From NCBI GenBank assembly GCA_934635045.1, contig CAKTZA010000007.1, forward strand, positions 24,886 to 88,885: 64,000 nucleotides of DNA, read 5' to 3'. The first letter of the stretch is position 1, and each line of letters starts with the position of its first letter. A model generated the notes under the pieces. The model was not told where the DNA came from. It did no database searches and worked only from the letters and a program-made list of their open reading frames with translations. A program made the position numbers and the translations under genes. Positions 51,457 to 60,848 of the stretch are shown here, one piece after another. The DNA comes from an uncultured Kiritimatiellota bacterium (GTDB taxonomy: Bacteria > Verrucomicrobiota > Kiritimatiellia > RFP12 > UBA1067).

Positions 51457-52613
51457 CGGTAGCCGCTGAGCGTGAGGCCCGTCTCGGCGAGGAAGAGCCT
51501 CTTCAGGTAATTCGCGTTGGCGAAGCCGCAGTCCTTGGCAAGGGCGGAAAGCGTCTTGCGGCTTGTGCGGAGTTCGCGTTTGACGGCCTTGAGCTTGGCC
51601 GCCCGGATGGTGCGGGCGACCGAGGCCTCGCTCAGCTGCCCGAAGCGGAGGTCGAGGAGCCTGCGCGAGATTCCGAGGTAGGCGGCGACGTCGCTCGGCG
51701 TGATGCCGCGCGTGGCGTTGCGCCCGATGAACTCGCACGCGCGGGCGATGAGATGGGCCGCCGGGACGACGGCGGCGGTCGATTCGCGTTCGTGAAGGGC
51801 CATCTTCGCGCAGAGGATGGTGCGGGCGGCTTTCGGCGCGCGGGCGGACAGGAGCGCATGGAGCTCGAGGGCGGCCCGGGCGCCCTCGTTGTAGTGGTCC
51901 GGGCTGATGCTCGAAAGGCGCGGCCGCAGCGAGTCGCAGACGAGCCTGTCGTCATCGACGCCGAGAAGGGCGATCGGGCGGGGAATGAGCGCCTGCGGAT
52001 TCTGCAGCTCGAGCAAGGCGTCCGCCGCGATGCGGTCGCAGGCGGCGAAGACGGCGACGGGCTTGCGGAGGCTTTTCAGGAAGTCCGCGAGCGGGCCATG
52101 CGCGGACGGGCGATAGACCGTCGCCGTCCGCGCCCTTGACGTCGGCAGCGCCTTGAGAAAGCCGTCCGCCCGGTCGCGGCTCCAGAGGTCGTCTTCGCGT
52201 GCCGGCAGGAAGACGAAGGCGTTGAAGGCGCCGAGGCGCGTGAGGCATTCGGCGGCAAAGGCGCCGAGGCGCACGTCGTCGACGCGCAGGAACGTGATGT
52301 TCTCCTGCCGGTTCGCGAACCAGCCCGTGCGGGCGCCGACGGCGATGACGGAGATCGGGCTGGCTTCGAGCGCCGCGAGGGCCTCGGCCTCCCAGGCGTC
52401 GAGGACCACCGCGCCGGAAACGCCCTCGGCGACCCAGCGCCGCACGGTCTTGGCGGAGATCTCGCCCGGCGTCTGCACGAGGCGGAGGTCCCAGTCGAAG
52501 CGCGCGCCGATGGCGTCGAAGAAGCCCGAAAGGAAGTCGCGCCGCGAGGTGCGCGTGAGGTCGGTGACGACGATGACTTTTCGCGTCTTCGCGCGAGGGC
52601 GTGGGTGTCTCAT
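51438..52613 (-). CDS. XylR-like transcription regulator (LacI-type sugar-binding domain + AraC HTH)
   Basis: The product has 391 residues. The N-terminal 260 residues form a periplasmic-binding-protein-like sugar sensor (VIVVTDLTRTSRRDFLSGFF, GVSGAVVLDAWEAEAL, FAACDRIAADALLELQ, ALLGVDDDRLVCDS). The C-terminal 100 residues are a two-helix-turn-helix AraC domain (RGITPSDVAAYLGISRRLLD, TLSALAKDCGFANANYLKRL). This architecture matches E. coli XylR, which activates sugar operons when its effector binds. The start at 52613 is set by a near-perfect promoter 7 nt upstream; the longer frame upstream has no support. It is divergent from the large LamG-like surface protein, a likely target. Confidence 0.92.
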   Translation of the reverse strand: MRHPRPRAKTRKVIVVTDLTRTSRRDFLSGFFDAIGARFDWDLRLVQTPGEISAKTVRRWVAEGVSGAVVLDAWEAEALAALEASPISVIAVGARTGWFANRQENITFLRVDDVRLGAFAAECLTRLGAFNAFVFLPAREDDLWSRDRADGFLKALPTSRARTATVYRPSAHGPLADFLKSLRKPVAVFAACDRIAADALLELQNPQALIPRPIALLGVDDDRLVCDSLRPRLSSISPDHYNEGARAALELHALLSARAPKAARTILCAKMALHERESTAAVVPAAHLIARACEFIGRNATRGITPSDVAAYLGISRRLLDLRFGQLSEASVARTIRAAKLKAVKRELRTSRKTLSALAKDCGFANANYLKRLFLAETGLTLSGYRQFRRS

Positions 52614-52620
52614 GTCCGGA

Positions 52621-52649
52621 AGTATACACTTTGTCCGCGAGGCGGTCAA
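52621..52649 (-). promoter_or_regulatory. Two-box promoter of the XylR-like regulator, leaderless
   Basis: On the minus strand TTGACC and TATACT are separated by 17 bp, and the -10 ends 7 nt before the ATG. It is the best -35/-10 pair among the leaderless starts. Confidence 0.7.
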
Positions 52650-52724
52650 TGGCGTTGCTTGCAAAGAGACAAAACCGTTGCCGCGAAAAACCGCGGTCGC
52701 GATTGTCGGGAGACGGGCGGTTTT

Positions 52725-52732
52725 GGTACAAT
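52725..52732 (+). promoter_or_regulatory. Extended -10 (TGGTACAAT) before a leader mini-ORF
   Basis: The box ends 7 nt before an ATG (52740) that opens a six-codon ORF rather than the main gene. Confidence 0.55.
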
Positions 52733-52739
52733 AGCCGGC

Positions 52740-52760
52740 ATGAAAGGCATTCTCGGATGA
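52740..52760 (+). CDS. Leaderless six-codon upstream ORF coupled to the LamG-like surface protein
   Basis: ATG-AAA-GGC-ATT-CTC-GGA-TGA encodes MKGILG. Its stop overlaps the ATG of the next gene (ATGA), and no convincing ribosome-binding site precedes that gene. Ribosomes loading on a leaderless mRNA would terminate here and restart, so this is probably a coupling device rather than a functional peptide. Confidence 0.45.
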   Translation: MKGILG

Positions 52761-55700
52761 AAGAGCTCCTTTGTTGCATGATGGGCGCATGGGCTGTCGG
52801 CCGCGCCTTGGCGGTCGATGCCGTCTGGATGAACACGCATGACAGGGTGGCGCAATGGACGAACGCCGTCCACTGGACGGACGGCGCGGGCGCCGCGCGT
52901 GCCGTCGCGCCGACGAACGGCGAAGACGTCGCGCTGGCGGACCTGGCGGCGTTGCCGCCGCATGACGCCTTCGTTCCCGATTCGGCCTTGACCGGGCATC
53001 AGCGGCTCATGACCGGCGCGACGCACGATGACGCGGCGCTCGCGGCGGGCGGCGGCGCCGTCAATCCCGTGCTGGGCGCGGTGACGGGCGACTGCCGGCA
53101 CACGATCCAGGTCGATGCGTGGACGGCGCGCGGAAGCTACGTCCGCAGCGCGTACCTGCCCGCCAATCCGACCGAGGGGGTCCGGGGCCGCTATGTGGAC
53201 GTCGCGGATCCCAACGGCTTCCTGGGGTTCTGGGAGCCGTATGGGGTGCTCTCGCGACTCGTCCTTCACCCGACCGCCGAGAGGACGCCCGTCCTCCACA
53301 ACGTCCTGTCGCGTCAGCGTCCGGCGGTCTGCGTGCCGGGCGAGGGCCTGCGCGCGGAGATCGGCAGCCTGTACGGCGGCGGCGCCCTGGACAAGACGGG
53401 CGCCGGGGTTCTCGCGCTTCGCTCGGTCAGCGGCGAGGCGACGCGCGTCTATGCGCACGAAGGCTCGCTGGAGATCGGCGGCGAGGGCGCGTCGGAGCTT
53501 GGGGATCTCCTGTCCGCCGCCGCGCTGCACCTGGACGCGAGCGATGCGTCGACGCTCGTCTGCGAGCCGGACGCCGAGGGGCTTGCGGTTGTGCGTTGGG
53601 ACGACGTGCGCCGGAATGGCGTCTACGCCGGCCCGGACGGCTACACGAGCGCGGACGCGCATTTCCTGCCGTACTGCACGAACCCGGTCTTGCGCGCCGG
53701 CGCCGCGCCGACGGGCCTGCCGCTCGTCGATTTCGGCTCGAAGAACGGCGCCGAGGGGCGCAGGTGGTGCGTGCAGAAGATCTGTCCCGGGCGGATCTCG
53801 GGCGTGCGCGCGGTCTTCTACGCGGCGGACTGCCCGTCGGACGCGTCGGGCGCGATGGTCCTCGGCGACATCGGCTCGCTTCAGTTCATGTGCGGCGAGC
53901 GCGCGACGGAACTTTACAACGGCACCTATTCGGACCCGGCGGTACGCTACGCGGACCTGACGCTGAACCTGCGCAAGGTCGGCTTCCGGCATGAGGAGGA
54001 TCGACCGGTCACGGCGGCTGAGCTGACGGCGCTTCACGTTGTCGCCCAGGACACGCTTCGCCCCACGCGCGTGGGGCTTCTCGGCTCGCGCGAACACTAC
54101 CGCAACGCGACCGGCGGCATCCGCCTGGGCGAGGTGATCCTCTTCACGAATGCGCTCACGCGCGCCCAGCGGATGCGGATCGCCCGGCACCTGGACGCCA
54201 AGTGGCGCACGGGCGCGCGCGCGCCCGACGTCGCGGCGGTCGTGGCCGACGGCGTGGCCGAGGTCTCCGTGCCGGACGGGCAGTCGGCGACGGTCGATTT
54301 CGTCTGCGCGCCTTCGGGCCTCGTCAAGCGCGGGGGCGGCACGCTGGCCGTGCGCGCGCTTGAGCCGGCCGCGTTGCCGATCGCGGTCGAAGGCGGCGCG
54401 GTCGCGCTGCGCGCGCCGTCGTTCGACGCGACGGCCGGCGGCGTCGCGTCGAACGCCTGGCTTTGGCTTGACGCGGAGCGCGCCGAGACGGACGGTGGCG
54501 CGGACGGCGCGAAGCTGGTCCGCACCTGGAAGGACTGCCGCGCAGGCGTGTCCGAGGCGGCCGTGTCCGCCCATGCGGACGAGCCGCACGTGCCGCGCCT
54601 CGTGCGGAGCCCGCTCTGCGGACGGGCGGTCGTCGACTTCGGCGGCTGGAACCGTTCGGCGACGGCGTGGGACGCGGGGTCTGACGCCGCCTGGATGAAG
54701 CTCTCGAACCACGTTTCGTCCGAGCACCTGGCGTATCACTCGTTCTGCGTGATGCGCATCAAGGGCGAAAGCCTGAAGCCCGGCGGGTCCGCGGTCGAGT
54801 ATGGCATGCCGCTCATCTGGTCGACGGACATGGAGTGCTACCGCGACGACCATAAGGTCGTGTCGCCGAACTATCGCTCCGTCCGTGCGCTTTCGGCCCA
54901 TTGGAACGTGAATGGCGTGCCCATCGACCCGCTGACCTATACGGGGCTTGCCTTCGCGCCGGAGGCGACCAACCGGTTCTTCCTCCTCTCGCTCTCGTCC
55001 GCGCAGCCGATTCGCCTCAACCAGATCTGCAAGGACCGCGACGAGTCGGCGGCGTTCCGGCACCTGTGCGGCGGGATGGAGGTCGGCGAGATGATCGTCT
55101 ATGACCGCATGCTCACGGCGGACGAACGCCGCGGCACGGAGGCGTACCTGATGCGGAAGTGGCTGGGGCGGCGACATCCCGCCGAGACGGCGGCGCCGTC
55201 CCTGTCGTTCGGCGAGGCGGCCGCGTCGATTCTCGACAGCGAAGCCGACCTGACGGTTCCGTCGCTGTCCGGCGGCACGGGCGAGGTCGTCAAGCGCGGC
55301 GCGGGCGACGTGACGGTCGGCAAGGTCGCGGCGGGGACGTCCGTCCGGTCCGTGTCCGTCGAGGCCGGCGGCCTGACGCTGACGCTGCCGTCCGCGACGT
55401 TCCTCGACGAGGCGACGCATCGCTTCGACGCGCTGGACGCGCGCGGCTTCGCGGACGTCGAGACCGTCGACGGCGTCACCAACGTCAACGCGTGGACGGA
55501 CTCGGTCGCCGGCCTGCGCGCGACGGCCGAGACGGACGGGCTCTCGAACGTCCGCCCGCAACGCGTGACCGTCGAGACGCGCACGGGCGTCCGCCGTCCC
55601 GTCGTGGACTTCGGCGAGGTGTCCTGGTCGACGAACGCCGTCGTCGTCCAGCGAGACTCGGCCTCGATGCTCTTCGCGTCGCCGATCGCGGACGTCAAGG

Positions 55701-56614
55701 AGGCGGTGGCCGTCGTCGCGGACCGGGACGCCGCGCGCCCGTACCAGTCGATCTTCGGCGGACGCGACGGCAACGTCAGCTTCAACCGGGGCCTCGACGG
55801 CCGTCTCTATTACGCGGACGACGCCCACGCGGGCTTCAAGGCGAGCTCGCTCGTGCGCAACGCGCACACCTACAGAAACGGCGCGCGGACGGAGGGCGCG
55901 AATTTCCGGGTCCCGTCCGGCTTCAACGTCTTCGACTGGACGATGACCAACGACGAGACGGGCGAGTCGACCCCGTGGCCGGACAACCACGAGGAGATCG
56001 GCGGCTTCGCGCGGCTCGGCTGCGCGCTCGCGGGCGGCCAGACGGCCGTCGCGCGGCGCGGCGGACTCTACGTCGCCGAATTCCTGACGTTCAGGCGCAT
56101 TCTCAAGAAGGCCGAGCGGGACGCGCTGTCCGCGTACCTGAAGTGGAAGTGGCTGGGCGAGGCGCGCCCGGCGCCGCAGGCCACGAACCGGCTCGAACGC
56201 ATTTCCGTCGCGGCGGGCTCGACGCTGACGCTCGGCGGCGACGCGGCCCTGTCGGCCATCGACGTGTCGTCGCTGGCGGGCGCGGGGACGGTCTCGGTTC
56301 CGGCGATGAGCTTCGCCGGCGCCCTCGACGTGACGCTCGCGAACGGGCAGGCGGACGTCCTGACGGTCGATGGCGCGCTGACGCAGGCCGGGCCGGTCAC
56401 GGTCAACGTGACGGTCGATCCTTCGGGCGGACGCCTGTCGCCGGGCGACTATCCGATCCTGGCGGCGCGCGAGCTCGTCGGGTTTGACGCCGCGCGCTGG
56501 ACGGTCCGTGTCCGGACGGCGCCGCGAGGGCTTGTCTTCGACCGCGTGGCCCTGCGCGCGGGCGTCGTCTGCCTGCGCGTCTCCCGGAGCGGTTTCCTTT
56601 TTGTCGTGCGATAG
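52757..56614 (+). CDS. Large secreted LamG/concanavalin-like surface protein, three modules, ends GFLFVVR
   Basis: The product has 1285 residues, with a signal peptide (ELLCCMMGAWAVGRALAVDA). Three homologous jelly-roll modules of about 250 residues can be aligned by eye. Each begins near 'LHLDASDAST', 'LWLDAERAET' or 'HRFDALDARG' and ends with a conserved alpha/strand tail: RMRIARHLDAKWRTG, RRGTEAYLMRKWLGRR, RDALSAYLKWKWLGEA. Beta-rich linkers with SVPDG and TVPSL segments separate them. Such LamG-like domains bind sugars or cell-wall polymers. The C-terminus SRSGFLFVVR has the G-phi4-V-R pattern. It heads a run of four same-strand genes with short gaps (esterase fusion, GH2, and possibly the Tat protein). 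Confidence 0.8.
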   Translation: MKELLCCMMGAWAVGRALAVDAVWMNTHDRVAQWTNAVHWTDGAGAARAVAPTNGEDVALADLAALPPHDAFVPDSALTGHQRLMTGATHDDAALAAGGGAVNPVLGAVTGDCRHTIQVDAWTARGSYVRSAYLPANPTEGVRGRYVDVADPNGFLGFWEPYGVLSRLVLHPTAERTPVLHNVLSRQRPAVCVPGEGLRAEIGSLYGGGALDKTGAGVLALRSVSGEATRVYAHEGSLEIGGEGASELGDLLSAAALHLDASDASTLVCEPDAEGLAVVRWDDVRRNGVYAGPDGYTSADAHFLPYCTNPVLRAGAAPTGLPLVDFGSKNGAEGRRWCVQKICPGRISGVRAVFYAADCPSDASGAMVLGDIGSLQFMCGERATELYNGTYSDPAVRYADLTLNLRKVGFRHEEDRPVTAAELTALHVVAQDTLRPTRVGLLGSREHYRNATGGIRLGEVILFTNALTRAQRMRIARHLDAKWRTGARAPDVAAVVADGVAEVSVPDGQSATVDFVCAPSGLVKRGGGTLAVRALEPAALPIAVEGGAVALRAPSFDATAGGVASNAWLWLDAERAETDGGADGAKLVRTWKDCRAGVSEAAVSAHADEPHVPRLVRSPLCGRAVVDFGGWNRSATAWDAGSDAAWMKLSNHVSSEHLAYHSFCVMRIKGESLKPGGSAVEYGMPLIWSTDMECYRDDHKVVSPNYRSVRALSAHWNVNGVPIDPLTYTGLAFAPEATNRFFLLSLSSAQPIRLNQICKDRDESAAFRHLCGGMEVGEMIVYDRMLTADERRGTEAYLMRKWLGRRHPAETAAPSLSFGEAAASILDSEADLTVPSLSGGTGEVVKRGAGDVTVGKVAAGTSVRSVSVEAGGLTLTLPSATFLDEATHRFDALDARGFADVETVDGVTNVNAWTDSVAGLRATAETDGLSNVRPQRVTVETRTGVRRPVVDFGEVSWSTNAVVVQRDSASMLFASPIADVKEAVAVVADRDAARPYQSIFGGRDGNVSFNRGLDGRLYYADDAHAGFKASSLVRNAHTYRNGARTEGANFRVPSGFNVFDWTMTNDETGESTPWPDNHEEIGGFARLGCALAGGQTAVARRGGLYVAEFLTFRRILKKAERDALSAYLKWKWLGEARPAPQATNRLERISVAAGSTLTLGGDAALSAIDVSSLAGAGTVSVPAMSFAGALDVTLANGQADVLTVDGALTQAGPVTVNVTVDPSGGRLSPGDYPILAARELVGFDAARWTVRVRTAPRGLVFDRVALRAGVVCLRVSRSGFLFVVR

Positions 56615-56626
56615 GAGGGCGAAGGC

Positions 56627-59600
56627 ATGGGCGAGAGCAAAATGGGCTTCGGAAGCTTCGGATTGCGTCCGGCAGGGGCGTTGGCCCTGCTGGTCGGCGG
56701 AGGGCTTGCGCGCGTCGCGTCGGGCGGCGTGGCGCTGACAAACGACCTGGCGGTCCTGTCGCTTGACCGTTCGGGGCGTGTCGTGTCGCTTGTGGAGCGG
56801 GAGACCGGGCGCGAGCTGGCCGGCGCGCCGACTCCGTTCGTCTGCGCGGAAGGGCGGACGCTGGACGTGCCCGAGACGTGCGAGGCGCTGGACGCCGGCC
56901 GGATCCGGTTTCGCTTTCCGCAGAGCCGGGGCGGCGGCGAGATTGTCCTGCGCGTCGGCTCCTTCGGCCCCGGCTGGGAGGTCGAGTTCGAGAAGGCCGA
57001 CTTGCCGGCGGCGACGGCCTCGGTCTTCGGGCAGGTTCGTCCGGCGCTGACGAAATACCAGGGGCGTCTGGCGAACATGTATTCGGACGACCGGTCGGGC
57101 GTCTGCGTCCGCAGCTACACGGCGGAAGGGGTGATGCGCTGTCACGGCGGCGTCCTGTCCGTGCGCATCCCGGCGAAATACGGCTGGGCCGGGCGCAAGT
57201 TCGGCCTGGTCGCCGGCGCGCGAAAGACGCTCGTGCCGGCGCTGAGACGGCTGACGGACGTGGCGCGCGCGCCCCGGACGGACAACGGCGGCGCGTGGTC
57301 GCTCGGAAGCGAGGCGAATCGCGGCTCCTACCTGTTCGCGGATCTCCATGCGTTCGCGGCGGACGACTGGATCGACCTCGCGCTGCGCGGCGGCTTCGAC
57401 GCGATCCACCTGCACGCCTGGTGGGCGTCGCGTGGCCATTACGCCGTGAACCCGGCCCTGTTCCCGGGCGGCGAGGCCGACTGGAAGCAGGTGGCCGACA
57501 GGATTCACGCCGCCGGCCTGAAGGTCGGCATGCACACGCTGACGGCGGGAATCCAGCCCAGGGACGCCTGGGTCTCGGGCGCGCGGTGCGAGCGGGATTT
57601 CATCGACTGGTGCACGCATACGCTCGCCCGCCCGTTCAGGGACGGAGACGACGAGATCGTCGTCGAGGAGATGCCCGAGCCGCATCACCACACCTTCCAC
57701 AGCTTCGGATCCCACGGCAACACGCTCCGGATCGAGGATGAGGCCGTCACCTATTCCGGCATCCGCCGCGAGCGGCCGTATGCGTTCACCGGCGTGACGC
57801 GCGGCGCGTTCGGCCGCCAGGTGCGCGGCCCCTACCCGGCGGGCACGAAGGTCCATTACCTCTTCCAGCGCTATGACGCATTCTACCCGAAACCGGAGTC
57901 GGAGCTGATGGACAAGCTTGCGCGGGCGATTGCCCATGCCCGCGACGTGGGCGACATCGACCAGATCTACCTCGACGGCGCGGAGGCGATGACCTGGCTT
58001 GACGCGCAGGTCGATGACCTGCATCGGCAGCGCATCGTGCCGTACCTGCCCGCGAAGATGCTCATCGAGGGGTCGAACGGCGATGCGTTCACCTGGTGGT
58101 ACCTGTCTCGCTACGGCGCGTGGGACCGCCCCTATTGGGGCGTCAAGCGCATGCACGACCAGCATTTGCGGGACGTCCACGTGGCGCGCGTCTGCAACCT
58201 GCTGGAGCCGCAGATGGGCTGGTGGAATCCGCTCGTCGGAAACGACCGCTACCGGGGGCACATGCTGGACGAGATGGAGTACTTCGCGGCGAAGAACGCG
58301 GGGCTTGACGCGCCCATGTCCATTCAGGGCGTCGACGCCGCGCGGCCGCTCGGGCATTCCGTGCTGCGGCAGATGACGCTTCTCGGCTGGTACGAGCGCT
58401 TCCGCCTGGCGCGGGCGTTCTCGGACGAGGCCCAGGCGCTGCTTGCCCGGCCGCGCGCCGAGACGCGCCTGCGGCTGGACGCGGAAGGGGTGTGGCGCCT
58501 TGCGCCGGTCGAGACGTTCGTCCACCGCGTCACGGGCCTTGAGGACGGCAGCGGCCGTTGGCGCATCGACGTGCCGTCCGCCGTCGCGGGGGCGCTTCGC
58601 GTCGAGGCCCTGCCCTACGCCGCCGAGGCCGCCGGCACGAATGCCGTGCCGCTCCTGACGGCGGCGGACTTCGGGCGGATGACGGCGTGGCGTCCGCCGG
58701 ACAGGAAGATCGACTTTGCCGTTTCCGTCGGCGCCGATCCCGCGCGCGGCCCGACGCTGCGGCTGAAGGCGACGAACCGGCGCGCGACGGCGCGGGGCGC
58801 CTGCGCCTATGCCGAGCGGACGTGGACGGAACAGCCGTTCTTCTCCCTGCGCGGGCGGCAGGCCTTCGGCGTCTGGATCAGGGGCGACGGCAAGGGGGCG
58901 GTGCTCGCGATCGAGATCGCCACGCCGCACCTCTATCATCTTGCGCGCTCTCCGCATCTCGTCAAGCTTGACTTCACGGGCTGGCGGCGCTTCACGTTCC
59001 TGTTGCGCGAGCGCGAGGCGCGCGAGGCGTATGGCCACGACTGGCCTTACGGCATCAACCCGATGATCGTCTGCGCGACCGTGCTCGACGTCGAGCACGT
59101 CGACAACGTGCGGCTTGCGCTGAACGAGCTGCCGCCGGGCGCCGAGACGGAAGTCGAGATCTCCGAGATGCAGGCGCTGCCAGTCGCGTGGAACGCCTCG
59201 CGCGACATGGCGCTGACGGTCAACGGCGCGGACGTCGCGCTGCCGTTCGGCCTGGCGGGCGGCGAGTACGCCGAACTGGAGGATGGCGCGTGGCGGCGCC
59301 ATTCCGTCGCCGGAGACCTTCTCCAGGTCGCGCCGGGCCCTCGGCTCGAGCTGAAGGCCGGGGCGAACGAGCTGTCGTATCGGGGGACGGGCTCTGACGG
59401 CGGCCCCTCGCGGATCGAGGCGACCGTCTTCGCCGTCGGCGCAGGGCGCCCCGCGCTCAAGCCGCGCGCGACGTGGACGGACGCGCAGAGGCGGTCGCTT
59501 GCCTACGAGGCCGTCATGCCCTCGACCTATGCGCCTTCGCGCGGCGTCGTCGACCTGGAGCCGATCGTCGTCCGCGCGGGCGAAAAGGCCCGCGTCGAGC

Positions 59601-60835
59601 TGACGGTCGACGGCCCCGTCAACCGCCCGGCGCTGAATGCGTACGGCGAGCGGTGGACGTTTGACGTGCGCGTGGCGCGCGGGCATCGGCTCTACTGCCG
59701 GGACGGGCGGGACTGGTGCGTCAAGGACGCGCGCCGGAACGTCGTGGCGTCCGGGAGGCTGGCGCGGGCGCTCCCGGTTCTCTCGGGGCGCACGGCCTTT
59801 GACGTCACGTGCGCCGATCCGGCGTCCGCCGACGCGCGGCTCGACTTCGTCAAGCGGCAGGTCGAAGACGCGCCGACGTATTTCGAGGAGCACGAGGTCA
59901 GGGTGCGCTCGTCGCTGGACGGGACGTCGCAGCCGTCGTACTTCTTCCCCGCCGCCGTGCGCCCCGGCGAAAAGGCGCCGCTGCTGGTCTTCTTCCACAC
60001 CTGGAGCTACGGCCTTTCGCGCACGGACGTCTACCACGACGCGCTGAAGGCCTGCCGCGCGCGCGGCTGGTCGCTCCTCTGCCCGGACTTCCGAGGCCCG
60101 AACGATACGCCGCAAGGCTGCGGCAGCGACCTTGCCGTGCAGGACGTCGCCGATGCCGTCGCGTGGGCGAAGGCGAACTTCCCGACGGACGACGACCGCG
60201 TCTACGCGATGGGCGCGTCGGGCGGCGGGCACATGGCGCTGCTCATGGCCGGACGGCATCCCGGGCTCTGGGCCGGGTGCGCGGCGTTCTGCCCGCCCGC
60301 CGACCTGCTCAAGTGGCACGCGGCGAGCCGCGCGCTTGGACACGACTACTGGCGGCAGCTTGAACGGGCGTGTGGCGGTTCGCCGGACGTCCGGCGCGCG
60401 GAATACCTGCGCCGCTCGCCAGTCTCCCATCTCCGAAAGGCGAAGGAGGCGAACGTCAACGTGATGCTGGTGACGGGCATTCACGACGGGCACCGGGGCA
60501 AGGGGTCCGTGCCGGTGTCGCAGGCGATCGACTGCTACAACCTGCTGGCGCGTGACGGGGACGGCATTTCCGCCGAGACGGCGGCTTTCGTGACGGAGAA
60601 CGAGGCGGTTCCGCCCGCCGAGCGCTTCCGGGGAGCGGATCCGTTCTATGGCGCCGACCATCCCGTGCTGCTGCGCCGGACGTCCGGCAATGTGCAGCTG
60701 ACGATCTTCGAGGGCGCGCACGGCGGCAACGCGCAGGCGGCGCTGGACTGGCTTGCGCGCCAGCGTCGGGGGAAGCCGGCCGACTGGTCGCTTCCGCGCG
60801 AAGGCGATTCGTCCTATGCCGACATCGCGAAATGA
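56627..60835 (+). CDS. Secreted TIM-barrel glycosidase-like / alpha-beta hydrolase (esterase) fusion
   Basis: The product has 1402 residues. After a signal peptide (GALALLVGGGLARVASGG) come a beta-sandwich and a TIM barrel (about 240-600) with candidate catalytic strands VGDIDQIYLDGAEAM and MLIEGSNGDAF. A barrel of this kind is seen in unclassified GH-like proteins of gut PVC and Bacteroidota. Middle beta domains (about 600-1000) look carbohydrate-binding. The C-terminal 300 residues are an S9-like alpha/beta hydrolase: nucleophile GASGGGH (Ser near 1198), acid region VTGIHDGHRG and His in FEGAHGG. This suggests removal of ester groups and cleavage of the same glycan by one polypeptide. ATG 56627 follows AGGAGGG. 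Confidence 0.75.
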   Translation: MGESKMGFGSFGLRPAGALALLVGGGLARVASGGVALTNDLAVLSLDRSGRVVSLVERETGRELAGAPTPFVCAEGRTLDVPETCEALDAGRIRFRFPQSRGGGEIVLRVGSFGPGWEVEFEKADLPAATASVFGQVRPALTKYQGRLANMYSDDRSGVCVRSYTAEGVMRCHGGVLSVRIPAKYGWAGRKFGLVAGARKTLVPALRRLTDVARAPRTDNGGAWSLGSEANRGSYLFADLHAFAADDWIDLALRGGFDAIHLHAWWASRGHYAVNPALFPGGEADWKQVADRIHAAGLKVGMHTLTAGIQPRDAWVSGARCERDFIDWCTHTLARPFRDGDDEIVVEEMPEPHHHTFHSFGSHGNTLRIEDEAVTYSGIRRERPYAFTGVTRGAFGRQVRGPYPAGTKVHYLFQRYDAFYPKPESELMDKLARAIAHARDVGDIDQIYLDGAEAMTWLDAQVDDLHRQRIVPYLPAKMLIEGSNGDAFTWWYLSRYGAWDRPYWGVKRMHDQHLRDVHVARVCNLLEPQMGWWNPLVGNDRYRGHMLDEMEYFAAKNAGLDAPMSIQGVDAARPLGHSVLRQMTLLGWYERFRLARAFSDEAQALLARPRAETRLRLDAEGVWRLAPVETFVHRVTGLEDGSGRWRIDVPSAVAGALRVEALPYAAEAAGTNAVPLLTAADFGRMTAWRPPDRKIDFAVSVGADPARGPTLRLKATNRRATARGACAYAERTWTEQPFFSLRGRQAFGVWIRGDGKGAVLAIEIATPHLYHLARSPHLVKLDFTGWRRFTFLLREREAREAYGHDWPYGINPMIVCATVLDVEHVDNVRLALNELPPGAETEVEISEMQALPVAWNASRDMALTVNGADVALPFGLAGGEYAELEDGAWRRHSVAGDLLQVAPGPRLELKAGANELSYRGTGSDGGPSRIEATVFAVGAGRPALKPRATWTDAQRRSLAYEAVMPSTYAPSRGVVDLEPIVVRAGEKARVELTVDGPVNRPALNAYGERWTFDVRVARGHRLYCRDGRDWCVKDARRNVVASGRLARALPVLSGRTAFDVTCADPASADARLDFVKRQVEDAPTYFEEHEVRVRSSLDGTSQPSYFFPAAVRPGEKAPLLVFFHTWSYGLSRTDVYHDALKACRARGWSLLCPDFRGPNDTPQGCGSDLAVQDVADAVAWAKANFPTDDDRVYAMGASGGGHMALLMAGRHPGLWAGCAAFCPPADLLKWHAASRALGHDYWRQLERACGGSPDVRRAEYLRRSPVSHLRKAKEANVNVMLVTGIHDGHRGKGSVPVSQAIDCYNLLARDGDGISAETAAFVTENEAVPPAERFRGADPFYGADHPVLLRRTSGNVQLTIFEGAHGGNAQAALDWLARQRRGKPADWSLPREGDSSYADIAK

Positions 60836-60848
60836 GGGGGAGGCTCGC

